From Circinella umbellata (lineage: Eukaryota; Mucoromycota; Mucoromycetes; Mucorales; Lichtheimiaceae), in the NCBI GenBank assembly GCA_025093555.1, contig JAIWNF010000015.1, positions 248,001 through 312,000 of the forward strand: DNA of 64,000 nucleotides, read 5' to 3'. The position numbers were made by a program, and so were the translations under genes. Positions 47,735-60,409 of this stretch are shown here, one piece after another. A model generated the notes under the pieces. That model saw nothing but the letters and a program-made list of their open reading frames with translations, did not search any database and was not told where the DNA came from. How positions within the stretch are numbered: position 1 is the stretch's first letter; each line of letters begins with the position of its first letter.

Positions 47735-50700
47735 TTACAATTCATCTGCATCTTCATCCATATCATCCAATAATTGACCTTCAGATCCATCATAATCATC
47801 CAATAATACATCAGTAGCATGTTCATCTTGTCCTAAAGGACTATAACCACGATTACCTGATGGCCATGATGGTAACATACTTTTTAATTCTTCAAGAGAA
47901 TGTGGTATCGGGATTCTTGATAAAAGACCCAGAATAGCAATGGGTATCACTACAGCCGCTGCTGCTACTTTTGTAACAACAGGATTGGATAATAATCGGG
48001 TTGGACCGTGGGTTGAAATACCATCACTACCAGGTAAATGAATTTGACCAATACGTCCACCTTGTTTACGATATTGTAAACAACCATAGATAAGACCAGC
48101 ACCAACAATAGGTGTAAGGATATAGATGACCCACATACCACCTCCTGTAGATTTACCAGGACACCAATATTTTTCACCTTCATCTAGAGTTAATCCACCT
48201 TGACAAGTTGTAGCAGCTGTCTTGCGATAACTAAAATTTATTTAGATAGTTTAGTACAGTTTTTAGTTAGCCCAAGTTAAATCCGAAATCCATATATAGT
48301 TCTTACCCAGTAGATTCAAAGTAATAATCTTTTGTTCCATCACATTCAGGTTTCAGAGGTTGTAATCCTGGAACCAATACACATTTATTATTTTCATCAC
48401 GTACAAAGTTAAAGTCACTATAAATTTGAAAAAAAGGAATACGATGAGTAATAGATATATAGTTTACTTATAATTAGAAAAAATTTTTACTTTACCATTC
48501 AAAATCTTCTTCTGTACATTCACAATTTCGAACTTCTTCACGGGGTTGAAGTAATTTTTCACCAATGTAACAGTCTCTATCTTGAATACGACGATAATAT
48601 TTGGTCTAGTATTTTCAAATCTCATTTAGTTATATATATATATATATATATATAGTAATGTATATATATGTTTTACCTCACGACCAAATAAACATTTTTC
48701 ACCACGTGTATCTTCAGGAGACCATAATTCAAAGTCATCATGTTCAGGATTATCCAAATCAAGTTTACATTTTGTTGGATGAATTGCACTGAAATCAATA
48801 TGATAAGCTACTGTCTTTCCATTGGATCTATCTTGACCAAATAAAACATATTTTTGACTTGTACCATCAGGTTGAGTAATAATATCTTCTACTTGAATTT
48901 TAGTATTCTTATCAGCAAATTCATATTGATTCCATGATAAACCTTCATTTGTGGTATATCTAAAACAAAAAACACACCATGTTATTCATTAGTTATATAT
49001 GAAAATCAAAGAAGAAAGAAAAAGAAACACTTACTTGACATAATTAGTGGGTTCTTTATCATCCACCAAAATTAATAATGCACCTTGATCAGCAAATTCC
49101 CAAAGATGAGATCCTTTTTGAATTTCATTCCAAGTCTTGCCTGCATCACGTGTCAAAAACATATTACCATCACGGTAAGGTAAAAGATTTTTACCCACAT
49201 TTCCGACACCCACCATCAAACCCACAGCACTGGATAAACTAAACATATCACGTGCATTTCTACGTTCAGAGTAACAATGTAAATGAAGTTGACATTCCTT
49301 GTCACAATCCTTGTATTTTTTACCACCACTGTCCTTTTCAGGAGGTGTTAATTGAGTCCAATGACCTCCAGCATCCGCTGTCATCATGGTAACTAGTCTC
49401 TTGGGATTACCAGCATTCGCTTCCTTTGGATTGTTCACTTTATTGGCAATAGCAATACCTTCAATACCTTGCATCTTTTCGAAATCAACAATACCCATTT
49501 CATTACGATTGGCATCTTCTAATGATAAGACATAATAGGTACCATTGGAATTGGAAGTGAAAATATTACCATATTCACTACCACGATGCGTATTCGTAGA
49601 TACATGAACCCACATAGAGTTGACTGATTCCATGATAGTGAATGCCTATAATAGTGTTTTGTTTGTTTTTTTAAAGTCATATTAATGCATACTCTTATGT
49701 ATAAACATTGACGCTTGACCGGGAAATTGAAATTATATTGTACCTCAGGTGGTAAATCAAATCCTGCAGGGAAAGCTGCGGGTGCAAATGTGATACCATC
49801 CAAACTGACATGAAGGCGTAAATTAGAAGTAGTACTTGTAGCCTAAAACAAAAATCAAAGTTAGAGGTTATTATTATTGACTAGAATTTCTTCCGTTCTC
49901 TTTATAAACATGTAAAGAAAAAAACAAATCACTTACAACTGCGACAATAATGTATTTACCAAATACTGCAACACCAGCAATATCATCAAAAACAACTTGT
50001 TCATGACTGAAATAATCAGTAGAAGTGACATATTGCAATTGATTACCAAAGAAGGTACGCTGATTACCAGATCTTTCACGATATTGTTCACATAAGATAG
50101 CATGATGATCTGCTTGATCCACAGCACCATCATGACCCCAAATACAATTACGAATATATGTATCAATAATATTCCAGGTTCTACCATTATCGTGAGAATA
50201 ATAAGCTTCCGAATGACAATCCATAGAAAGAGATGTATCACACTCTTTTTCACCCAAATATAGAAGATAATCCGATTCAATATTATGGAAGCTCATGACA
50301 TTGCCTTGAATATTCATGACAGGAACCACAGGAACGCTCATTTCATTAAAGTTGCTACCTTTGTCTTCAGTTGAATAATGAACCAAACCATCTGTAATAA
50401 AATAAGCCTATATATATATAATAAATAATGGATTCTTTGTCAGTTCATCTATTTGCTCTATTGGACTTGTCAATTTGTTTTTTTTAATAACTTACGTGAT
50501 CTTCAAAGTGTGGGTTTTGATAAATAGCAATGACATTACTATTAGGGAAAAGCTCATGCCAATTATATCCATCATTTTCACTTCCCCATACTTTTCCATC
50601 AGCTGTACGAACAATGACACGCTAAAAATATATATATAATATTAGCTTCTTTTTTTTTTAAGAAAAAAAATATACGATATAAATATACAAACTTACATCA

Positions 50701-53700
50701 GTGTCTGTAAAGTAAATATAATCCAAAATACGATCAGTGAATTCCATCTACAAAAGTAAAAAAAAAAAACCAGGTTTATCAAACACTCAATTAAAATTTC
50801 CTCCAATGCTTTTTTTTTAATAGCAAAAAAAAAGAATATATATACTTACGCGTGTACTCTGAATTTCACCGCTTCCACCACATGGCCACTTCTTTTCTTG
50901 TTCTAAATTAACACCTCCTTGACAAGTACTCTTTGGATTCTTTTTATAACCAGATCGACCCGTAAATTCATCTTTTTCATCACATTTAGAAGGACGATCA
51001 GGATGACGACCATAGTAGTGACATTCTCCTTGTTCATTACGCCAAAATCCAAAATCACTAATAAAATATAGACAATTAATTTCCCAACCTCACTTTTAAA
51101 CAATGTATATATATATATATATATAACTTACCATTCAAAATCAATATCACGACATTCACAATTCTCTTCAACTATCTCAACTTCCTTGAAAGCTTCAGCA
51201 ACAATACAAACACGATCCTTCTTTCGACGCCAATAAGCTGTACGTTTTCCAAGAAGACAAGCATCATCACCATCATCATCCTTAGCTACCCAAGATTCAA
51301 AATCACTCTTTTCTTGATTATTTTTGTCCATTTCACATTTACGTTGACTGACTTCGCTAAAATCGACTGTAATAATCACTTGAGATCGTTGACCTTCTTT
51401 GGCGTGTCCCAAAATAATAAACTTGAGAGTCGTTGACATGGGATCTGTTGTTAATGCATTCACTTTGACAGGTGCTTCAGCAAATTTATAAAAGTGCCAT
51501 GTTTCACCTTGATCCCAAGAATATAATAATTCATTGGTGGGTCCTTCATCATTGATAAGAACAAGGAGTGAACCGTGATCACCAAATTCGTATAAATGTT
51601 CACCTTCTTGAATACGTTCCCAAGTATGTCCACCATCACGCGTTAAGAATGTATCACTTTGATCATAAGGTAACAATTCAGGACCTACATTACCCACACC
51701 CATAGCAAGACCAGGAGCACCATCCGATGTAAATATAGCACCAGGACCATGAATATCTGTACGACTGTGTAAATTCAATGTACAGTCACGTGAAGTACAA
51801 TCAAAGTTCTTGGGAGCTGTCAAGGGTTGCCACATACCACCATCATCCCAACTAATCATCGTTCGTACACGTTTTGCAACACCACGATTTCCAATCAATT
51901 CATCTGCATTCATGACTTGATTTGCAAAAATAATACCATCGACACCTTGCATTTTTTCAAAATCGACAAACCCTTCTATATTACCATTGGTATTATCCAA
52001 TGACATGTGATAAAAAGTACCATTGTCATTCGATTTATAAAGAGCACCGTGCGCTCGTCCAGAACCGACGGCCTTGAAAATATTCAATAAGATGGAATGG
52101 GTGGTGGATTGTAATACAGTAAATGTGTTACGATCAATATATTGATTCGGTGGGAATTGTGCCTCAGCAAAATTTTGTCCATCGATACTGACGTACAATA
52201 ATAAATTGCCACCGTGACTGGCTGCTACGGCCATAAAATCTTCAATGACAAAGAATTCAACAATGCGATCGAAAAGAACTTCTTTACTTTGACCAAAATC
52301 AATGGTACGCATTAATTTAGGTTCTTCACTGATTTGTTGTTCATCGTATCCGGAGCAATAAATGGTTTCTTTTTGAATAGCGTATTTGGAGTCACGGCCA
52401 AAGATACATTTATCAACGTACATGTTAAGTGTATCCCATCGCCCCCCATGGTCTCGACTAATAAATGCTTCGGAATGATAGGGAGAACTTTCAGATTCAC
52501 CGATAAAAAGAAGCCAATCATTTTCTTGTGGATGGAAATCAAGTGTTTGACCCACATGACGACTGGGTGGACGAGGAACTTGAATCCGTTCCCATGTTAC
52601 ACCTTGATTCTTGGTAAATTGAATCTCATTTTCGAATAATGCATAAGCGCGCTCATTATCAAATTCATGCAAAACAACGATAGAGGCGGGTCCGGCATCT
52701 TCAAGAACGCGATTCCATTGTTTACCGTGTTCTTCTGAACACCATACTTCACCATTGCGAAGTCGTATAATCATGGAGGGTGAATCTTCAAAGTACATGA
52801 ACTGATCAATTTCATCCGTGAATGCTGTTGGATATCGTTTAATATTTTCATCTGAAGGTTCAGCAAAACTACTTGGAGGTGGACGATTGGGTTGGTTTTG
52901 TTGTGGGTAAGGTGAATGAGGTGAAGTCTGTTGTACGTTTTCACTACATGATCGATCTACAGGTTCATCTAATTTTTTGCCAGTTTCTTGATTACATGTG
53001 TTGCCAGGAATCAATCGGTATCCACTAGAAGCTGGATACGTGGCGTCTTTGGTTTCACATAATCCATCCACCAATCGATCAGGTCCAATACGTATACATT
53101 GATTATCCACATTACGTACAAAATTATAATCACATTCATAATCGACTTCAGTACAAGGACATTCTTTTAATTCCATTACAGGATCTTGATAATCCCGTCC
53201 AACATAACAATCCCGATCGGCTTTACGACGATAAAACATTTGCTCGTGACCCATTAAACAATCAGGACCTTCCGTTAAATCACGTGCATACCATTTTTCA
53301 AAATCGCTCTTTTCGTCATCCTTTTCATTCATTTCACATTGACGTGCTTGAACCTTGGTAAAATCTAAATGAATCGCTTGAACATGCGAATCAGCACCAC
53401 GAGATGAACCAATCAATAAAAAGTTTCTTGATGTAGATTCTGGATCTGTTGTCAAGATACGTGCACGAATATTCATTCCTAAATTCAATGTATCCCATGA
53501 ATGACCACGATCTTTACTCCACCAAATATGATCCACTTCCTTTTCATCATCGACCAAGACCAAGAGTCCACCCATATCACCGAATTCATACTTGTGAGCT
53601 CCTTCACGCACCATGATCCACGATAATCCACCATCTGTTGTCAAAAAGGTATCGCATTCATCGTATTCTAAAAGACTGTGACCAAAATGACCCACACCCA

Positions 53701-55409
53701 TAGCAACACCAATCGCTGCATCGGAAGAATACACTTCACCACTATTATGAATATCTGTCACTGAATGCATATGAAGAGCACATTCATTGTTTTCTGTACA
53801 TAGCAAATCCGTTCCATCCAAGTTCTTGACATTCTTAATGGCCATCCAAGTGGAACCATCATCAAAACTAATACGTGTTTGTAATTCCTTTTTGGCACTA
53901 CCTGCAGCTACTTGTTCATGATTGGCAACTACATTGGCTAACATGACACCTTCTACACCTTGCATGCGTTCAAAATCAACAATACCCATACCATTACGAT
54001 TGGTATAATCTAAACTGCTGATGAAAAAGGTACCATTGGAATTGCTTTTGAAAAGTGTACCAAACTCCGCGGTAGGATGTACCAAGACATCGACCAATAA
54101 AGAATGTCCTGTGGATTCAACGACTGTATACGCTTTTTCTTGTAAAGAGGCGCCTTCCGGAAAAACGGCTTCATGCCAATTCTCACCATCTTGAGATACA
54201 TATAAATCCATAGTAGATTCTGTAGCAGAAGGTTTAGCGGCTGCAACTAAGAAACGATTGACAGCACTCACAGCAATGATACCACGCACGTCCGATCCAG
54301 TATTAAAATTTACGGGTTGTGTTGTACGGAAGAAGTCTTCAGATTGAACGAGTTGAAAGTTTTCTGGATTAAATAGACTAGATAAACCAGATTGCTCGGG
54401 GGATTCGACACACATTACTTCCTTGACAGGTGCATTTTCAAATTCAGGACTTGATAAACTCCAAATACAAGATGATGTATGTGTTCGCAGTAAAGTTACT
54501 TCTTCAAAATTGTTGAGTGTATAATATGTCTATTATTATTATTATTATATTTTTTCATTATTATAAGTTTTTTTTTTCTTTTAATTGTCCTACTTGTTGT
54601 CACACAACCATGATCATCATAACAACATCTATATATGACCTTGGGTTCCCCGAAAATTCAAAATAACTTACTTCATCGGCACAATCAACACCGGCCCAGC
54701 CGCCTAACTTGCATTTGAATCCAAGAAATAAAACATAATTGGGACGTTCAGCATGGAATGATAATTGATTATATACAGCTGGTTCAACAGGTGTTTCAAA
54801 TGATTGCCAAGATTTGCCCTTATCGTTCGATTTCCAATGTTTTTTGCCTTTACTCAACACGTATGCCTTTTTTTTTTAATGTAAAGAAAGATAAACCCCC
54901 CACCATATATAAGAAAACAATTATGCATAATTTTTTTTGTCATAGTAAAAATAGTATTAAACTTTTTTTTACCTTATCATTGTCATAAGGATGTTCAAAG
55001 AGATACATTGCTTCATCTTTTGGAATATCAGATACTTGATCCCAATTTTTACCTTGATTTTCTGATCTCCATAAAATGTGTTCATTGGCATCAAGCCATA
55101 ATATTACCTAAAAAAACAATATATCAATATCACTTTTTATATATTTCTTTCCCACCAACCTCCCGCTTTTTAAAAAAGAATACCGGTTCTTTTTTTTTTT
55201 GCGCTTACGTTTGAATCTTTAAAATAAAAAAACTTGTCTGGAATGTTATTAAATCCTGTTTTTTCAATGGCTATTCCATTGTCTTGTGCTAAAACTCCTT
55301 GTTGAGAACTTAAAAAGAATAAACCGCATAATGCCATAATAAAGACGCCAAGCATATTATTTCTTTTTCTTTTCCGAGTGGTATTGGACCACCCAACAAT
55401 GTTCCTCAT
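47735..55409 (-). CDS. VPS10: Vacuolar sorting receptor VPS10/sortilin with three VPS10 units
   Basis: Type I receptor cycling between late Golgi and endosome. Fourteen exons: 55409-55209, 55107-54973, 54866-54672, 54529-51132, 51057-50850, 50747-50697, 50621-50496, 50407-49937, 49842-49744, 49645-49035, 48959-48677, 48605-48496, 48417-48307, 48230-47735; phases close to 2164 aa. Hydrophobic signal segment [20 protein letters not shown] near residues 20-39. Unit 1 is about 45-690, unit 2 about 740-1360, unit 3 about 1378-2015. Each unit has Asp-box beta-propeller repeats (for example [30 protein letters not shown]) and a Cys-rich 10CC end starting [32 protein letters not shown] or [16 protein letters not shown]. 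Transmembrane segment about 2032-2050; tail about 114 aa with a second hydrophobic stretch ([15 protein letters not shown]), YSPL and acidic-leucine motifs. Budding yeast Vps10 has two units. Confidence 0.95.
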
Positions 55410-56880
55410 TTTTTTGTAAACTATATAATTATTCTCTATTTTTTTTTAGAAAAAAGGATTACCCCAATCCCAACCCCCCCCCATAAAGCACGTAAGAAAA
55501 TTTCCCGCATTGTATTATTTATTTATTTTTCCCTCCATTAAAAAAATAAAAAACCCTCATTGAAAAACATTTAAAAAAATTACCAAGTTCTTTTTGTTCT
55601 TTTGTAAAAAAAATTGATAAAAAAAAGGCGCGTTATTTGAGAAAGTGAAGAGATAAAAAAAAAAGGGGGGAAGGTTGTGGTGGAACCAAAAGAGCGAGAG
55701 AAGAAGAGATTGGGGGGGAGAAAAAAGAGAGTTATTCGTATGAAACTGAAACCAAGCAACGGCGCTACTTTAGTTTCCTTTCTCTCCTGCAAAAAGATTA
55801 GAATCTTTTTTGGAATCCAAAAGAACCCCGATTAAAAATAATTTGGTACGTATACAGCAGTACACCGGAAACAATAGGTCCGACAAAATAGTAGCTAACC
55901 AATTGCTCAGTAGATAACCACTGTTACTCTTAGTAGTATCATGTCACTACTATCATTTAGAGTATCATCCTTAAAGCATAACTATTATGAGAAATTTATC
56001 ATTACCATTAAAATTAGACAAATTTACCTGATAAACCCCTCTTAATCCATTTTATATAAGGATTTTGCTACAGACACCCCAAAAACATACTATATTAGGT
56101 CACTTCAATTCTTGCACACACATTACTTTTATATTTTTTCCAACAGTCTGATATAATTACGTCATATCCAGCCATTTATACCACTATATATACAGTTATT
56201 ATCGTTATATAACTTAAAAAAAAGTATGAAACTTTATATAAGCAGTTCAACTTTTTATAAATAACGTTCAATGATTTCTTATCTTTTCTCACGATATCGT
56301 TATATACACAAGTAGAAGTTGCAGTCCACATGAAGACAAGACAAACAAAGGAGTAATGTATACTTTTAATGATATATATATATATATTAATGGTCAAATA
56401 AGCGCTATGATTGTTGAAGATAACACTGGTACTATAGTTTACATGGGCTAAGAACTTGTTTGACAACTTTTTATTTGTGGGGTGTCCGTAAGGCCAAAAT
56501 ATGGGGTGTCCGTAGCAATTCCCTTAACTAGACCCAGAGAATATTTTTCTAATACTTGAAAGATCATACAGCAATGCTATAAATAGTACATTTAATAAGC
56601 ATGTTAAACTATAACAAAATAAATAAACATATGATGATAGAAGCATTTGATCTTTTTATTTTATTTTTATTTCCACAAAAAATTTCAGCTATTGCTTTTC
56701 AAGGATCCATCCTTGAATCTAATCCTTTAATTCTTTAAACTTTCAAGAAAAATCTGTTCTAGCCGTTAATCCTTGAGTTCAAGATTGGAATAATGCACAG
56801 TGTAGACGCTATAAAAAAATCTACATTGGCTTTGTCACTTGCAACAACATAAATTGTGCTTTCTAAATTCTTTAGTACCA
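55410..56880. other. Intergenic region upstream of VPS10
   Basis: Holds the VPS10 promoter (poly-A/T and G-runs) and a MITE at 56059-56524. No gene seen. Confidence 0.6.
56059..56524. mobile_element. TA-flanked MITE, ~466 bp
   Basis: Inverted ends share TTGCTAC(A/G)GACACCCC with a common outer AAGG, and both ends are flanked by TA, as for Tc1/mariner-type elements. The right end has a second copy of GGGGTGTCCGTA 25 bp inward. No transposase is encoded. Confidence 0.65.
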
Positions 56881-56887
56881 ACCTGCT

Positions 56888-57840
56888 ATGTCGAGTACTA
56901 CACCAGGAAAACAAACGTGTATAAGTCACATTGATGATTTCAAGTATCATACCACTTGTGAAGAATACACGTTTTATTTCTTAAAAGCTTCAACCTATAT
57001 TCTTGGACATCATGATAAGAGTAACCATGATAATAACAACGATAACAAGAATTCGTCTGAAAATTCTCTCATTTACCTTGACTGGTATCTTAACTATAAA
57101 CAACAACCAAAACTTGGCATTTATCTTGGGATCGATAAAAATGATGGCGAATTAGAAGGATTTGAAGTCGCACCATCTGTGATAATAATCATACCGTAAG
57201 TCAGTAATAAGACAATTATACACCAATCTAAGCCAAAGATAATAATATCGGTTACTTTTCTATTATAGCATATTAGATAGGTTCTACCAAATGAAGCATA
57301 TATTAATTTATATAATAATAATATAGTAACAATATAATATAATATAATATAATATAATACATATCATGTATTATGTATTATGTATCTAATATATTGAACC
57401 TAAAACAACACGTGAACCCATCATCGTAGGAGAGGAAAACTATATGCCAAGGAATATAAATACGTATAGACTTGTAATTAAGTATTTATCTTTTGATCTT
57501 GATACTTTATTAATAATATAAGACCTGATCGATTCTCACAAAACTAACATTTTGTCATCTATTTCTATTCATTTATTTTTATCTTACCTTATTTTTTACA
57601 TATCTTTCATCCATATGACAATAAATGCTTCTCTGATAAATAAAGAAAAAAAAATTCAAAAAGATCATTTTTTACAGCACTGTACTTACGCAAAGAAGTC
57701 AAGGAAGAAGTAGGTGGAAAAGAAAAAAAAAAGTACCCGTATGAAGTTGGCAAAAAAGAGACATTATTACCAACAGGTTGGCGACAAAAGGGAAATTATA
57801 AAGCTTTAGGTGTTTGCTGCACATACGTACGTAAGCATTA
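56888..57840 (+). CDS. Possible two-exon gene of unknown function
   Basis: Exon 1 from ATG 56888 reads about 100 protein-like residues (YHTTCEEYTFYFLKAS, YLDWYLNYKQQPKLGIYLGI, DKNDGELEGFEVAPSV), ending at a strong GTAAGT donor near 57197. A second block at about 57675-57840 reads LYLRKEVKEEVGGKEKKKYP and PTGWRQKGNYKALGVCCTYV before a TAA. The best acceptor (TTTTTTACAG) puts this block out of frame; a weaker AG 15 bp upstream keeps the frame. So it may be a real gene with a roughly 460-bp intron, or one frame-shifted in a poly-A run. Family unknown. Confidence 0.35.
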
Positions 57841-57949
57841 AGCAATTGGAAACAAAAGGAAGAGATGAGATAACATTTAAGCAAGCTGGTATTACTGATC
57901 TTACGGATTAAAAGAGTAACATAACATAAAATAAATAGAGACTATATAC

Positions 57950-60409
57950 TATTATGAACCAGGTAAATTTATGAGCAAATTCATCGGATACTGGTTTATC
58001 TAGTCACCGGTATTTTACTAAGTTATAAGAAATATTTGGAAGACATTACCGGTTTAGCAAAATACTGGTTTCACGAGTCCTGGTTTAGCGAAAAATTACT
58101 GTACTTTTTGACCATGATTTATATTTTTCTTTTCACTCTAACTGCTAAAACCTTGAAATAGTACGTATAAAATTGAATTAATAGCGGAAAAGAATACTAT
58201 AGCTGGTTTATTATTTCTCAAAGATTGTTTTGCGTTACTGAATAAAAATAGATCTATTTTCTTCAAACTACAACGTCCTTATTTATTAGGTACCATCCTT
58301 ATTATTATAGTTTTACACTGGTCCTATATAAAAACATTTAGAAGTACAAGAGCACTGGTTGCTGAAACGTTTGATAACAGCAAATACTTGTCCAAGTATA
58401 CAATTTTGAACATCGTCATATCCTTTGTTCAAAGCCTCATAGTCAGTTTTGTTCATTCAAAATTATATATGATGCGTATAAGTAAGCTGGTCGTTAAAGT
58501 GAGAAGCCATTTCTATGGCTACATGAATTTCGCATCAACACCGCCCGTCATCTGTGCACTTTTTCTTCTTTACTTCTGAATGACATTACTCATAATTAGT
58601 TTGATGCGTAGTGTAAAAACTAGCCTACTAAAGTATATAATATAAAAATATATTGACTCTCACCCCTCATTAGTACCAACTTATTCTAAACTTATCCATA
58701 AAAAAGTATAATACTCTTAAATTATTTGGCTAAAATAGCATTACTGGTTTGATTGTTTGAAAAAAACCACAAGTGCTCATCCTTGCAAGTTTTTTGTCCG
58801 AGTTTTGAATGAGAAATGGCCTTTATTATTATATTGATTCCCCATTAGCAAGATACCCTATCATCTGTGTGATTTTTTTTTCTACTTAGCTAGCTCGTTA
58901 ACTGTTTACCGACACAGTTATCTTATTAACATTAAAACTTAACAGAATTAAAGCGTCTAATCATTTTACATTTCTATAATTGTTTCTTTATCTTATCAAT
59001 GATAATAACATGGTTTTATTATAGGTAGCAATTAATGGGTAGTTCTACCTGTGCAAATTTTTGCTTAACAGTGCGCTTTTTTTCTCAGAAGTTTCTAATT
59101 ATAGTGCTCTTAAGTAATGTTGCTGCCTTATATACCTCATTCTTAACCAACAGTTATTTTTACAGCTTAAATGCTCACCAACAATATCCCTTTTATTAGC
59201 CTTTTTTCGGCTTAATAACCCCCCCCCCAATCCCTTTTCCGTCACTATCAACCAAATTACTTTTCATAAGTGCTTGCGAGTGTTTTCGTATTGGTGAATA
59301 GGCGCATTATTTTACAGTATAATTGTTCTTGAGCATTTCGTGTCTATCTAAATGTGTCTCATAGGAATTTAAAGTAGTGGTCTGTGGGAGCTCCGCGTTT
59401 ACTGGTAGTCTCGTCGACAGCTCTGCTGCCTGTCATCGTGTTCTTTTTAAGTAAGTGCCTTTGGACACTACACCAATACGCTCACAGCACCAAATAAGGA
59501 GATTGGACCGAGAATGGTTGTTGTTATCGCTCTGGTTTTTGGTATGCCTTGACAAATCCACAGGAGGCTTTTTTAGACCAAGCATATAAACAGTTGACGT
59601 TGATGTGGAGTGCTACTTCCTCTACGAATACATAATTGCTCAGATAGTTTGTGCTGGATTCCAACCACTTTGTCACCTAAGCATGTCGATCTTTGATTAT
59701 TCCGGACTGTTTTGTTGACTAATTAAAAATGAGCTCGCTTGAGTCTATTCTTGCATTTTCTTGGTTATAAAATCGTGTAATGTAACTTTTCCTGATGTCG
59801 AGGTTTCCCAACTGATTTGTTAAACTTGTCATGACCTTGTCCAGCACAAACGTTGGGTTTTCGTTCATCAAAACTACCAGGAATTTTTGATGTTCTTTGA
59901 CTAGCTTTGATGGCCGTCCTGTGATCTACGACTACCCACATTTCTTACGATCTGATCTGCTGGTGTATCGTGAACATGCAAACTGATTTTAACTTTTGAA
60001 TTTTTAATATATTTATAGCTGTACAAAATGTTACTTCTTTTTTTTTAATGCAAAATAAATATATACCAAAATAGATACAACAAAAAGGGGGGAGAGAGAG
60101 AAAGGAAAGAGGAGAAAAGAAACGGTTAAATATATATATATATATATATATATTAATATATGTGTATTTGTATTTGCGTGTGTGTGTAAATGTAGTTTAG
60201 TGTATATATGTAAGAATGTATGAAAGTGTTTATGTGTGTGTGTGTGAGAGAGAGAGAGGGGGGGGGAAGAAAGAAAGAACGAGAAAAAGGATTATGATGG
60301 GATATAATATTATAAATATATAAATTCAATCAATGATAAATTATAAGTGAAGAAAAAGAGAAAGATAAAGATAAAAATGATCATTCGAGTGAAATGATAG
60401 TGCTGTTAA
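57950..60409. other. Gene-poor region with decayed repeats
   Basis: At 57985-58110 words like ATACTGGTTT and ACCGGTTTAGC recur several times. Two diverged copies of a segment of about 80 bp end in CATCTGTG near 58555 and 58870. A less AT-rich stretch at 59380-59950 has no open frame. (AT)n and GT-rich microsatellites occur at 60132-60245, downstream of the kelch gene. Confidence 0.5.

Noticed and set aside
58535..58560. The word ACACCGCCCGTC, typical of the 3' end of small-subunit rRNA
   Set aside because: Flanking bases do not match 18S or 12S/16S rRNA on either side, and the surrounding DNA is AT-rich with no rRNA length; treated as coincidence.
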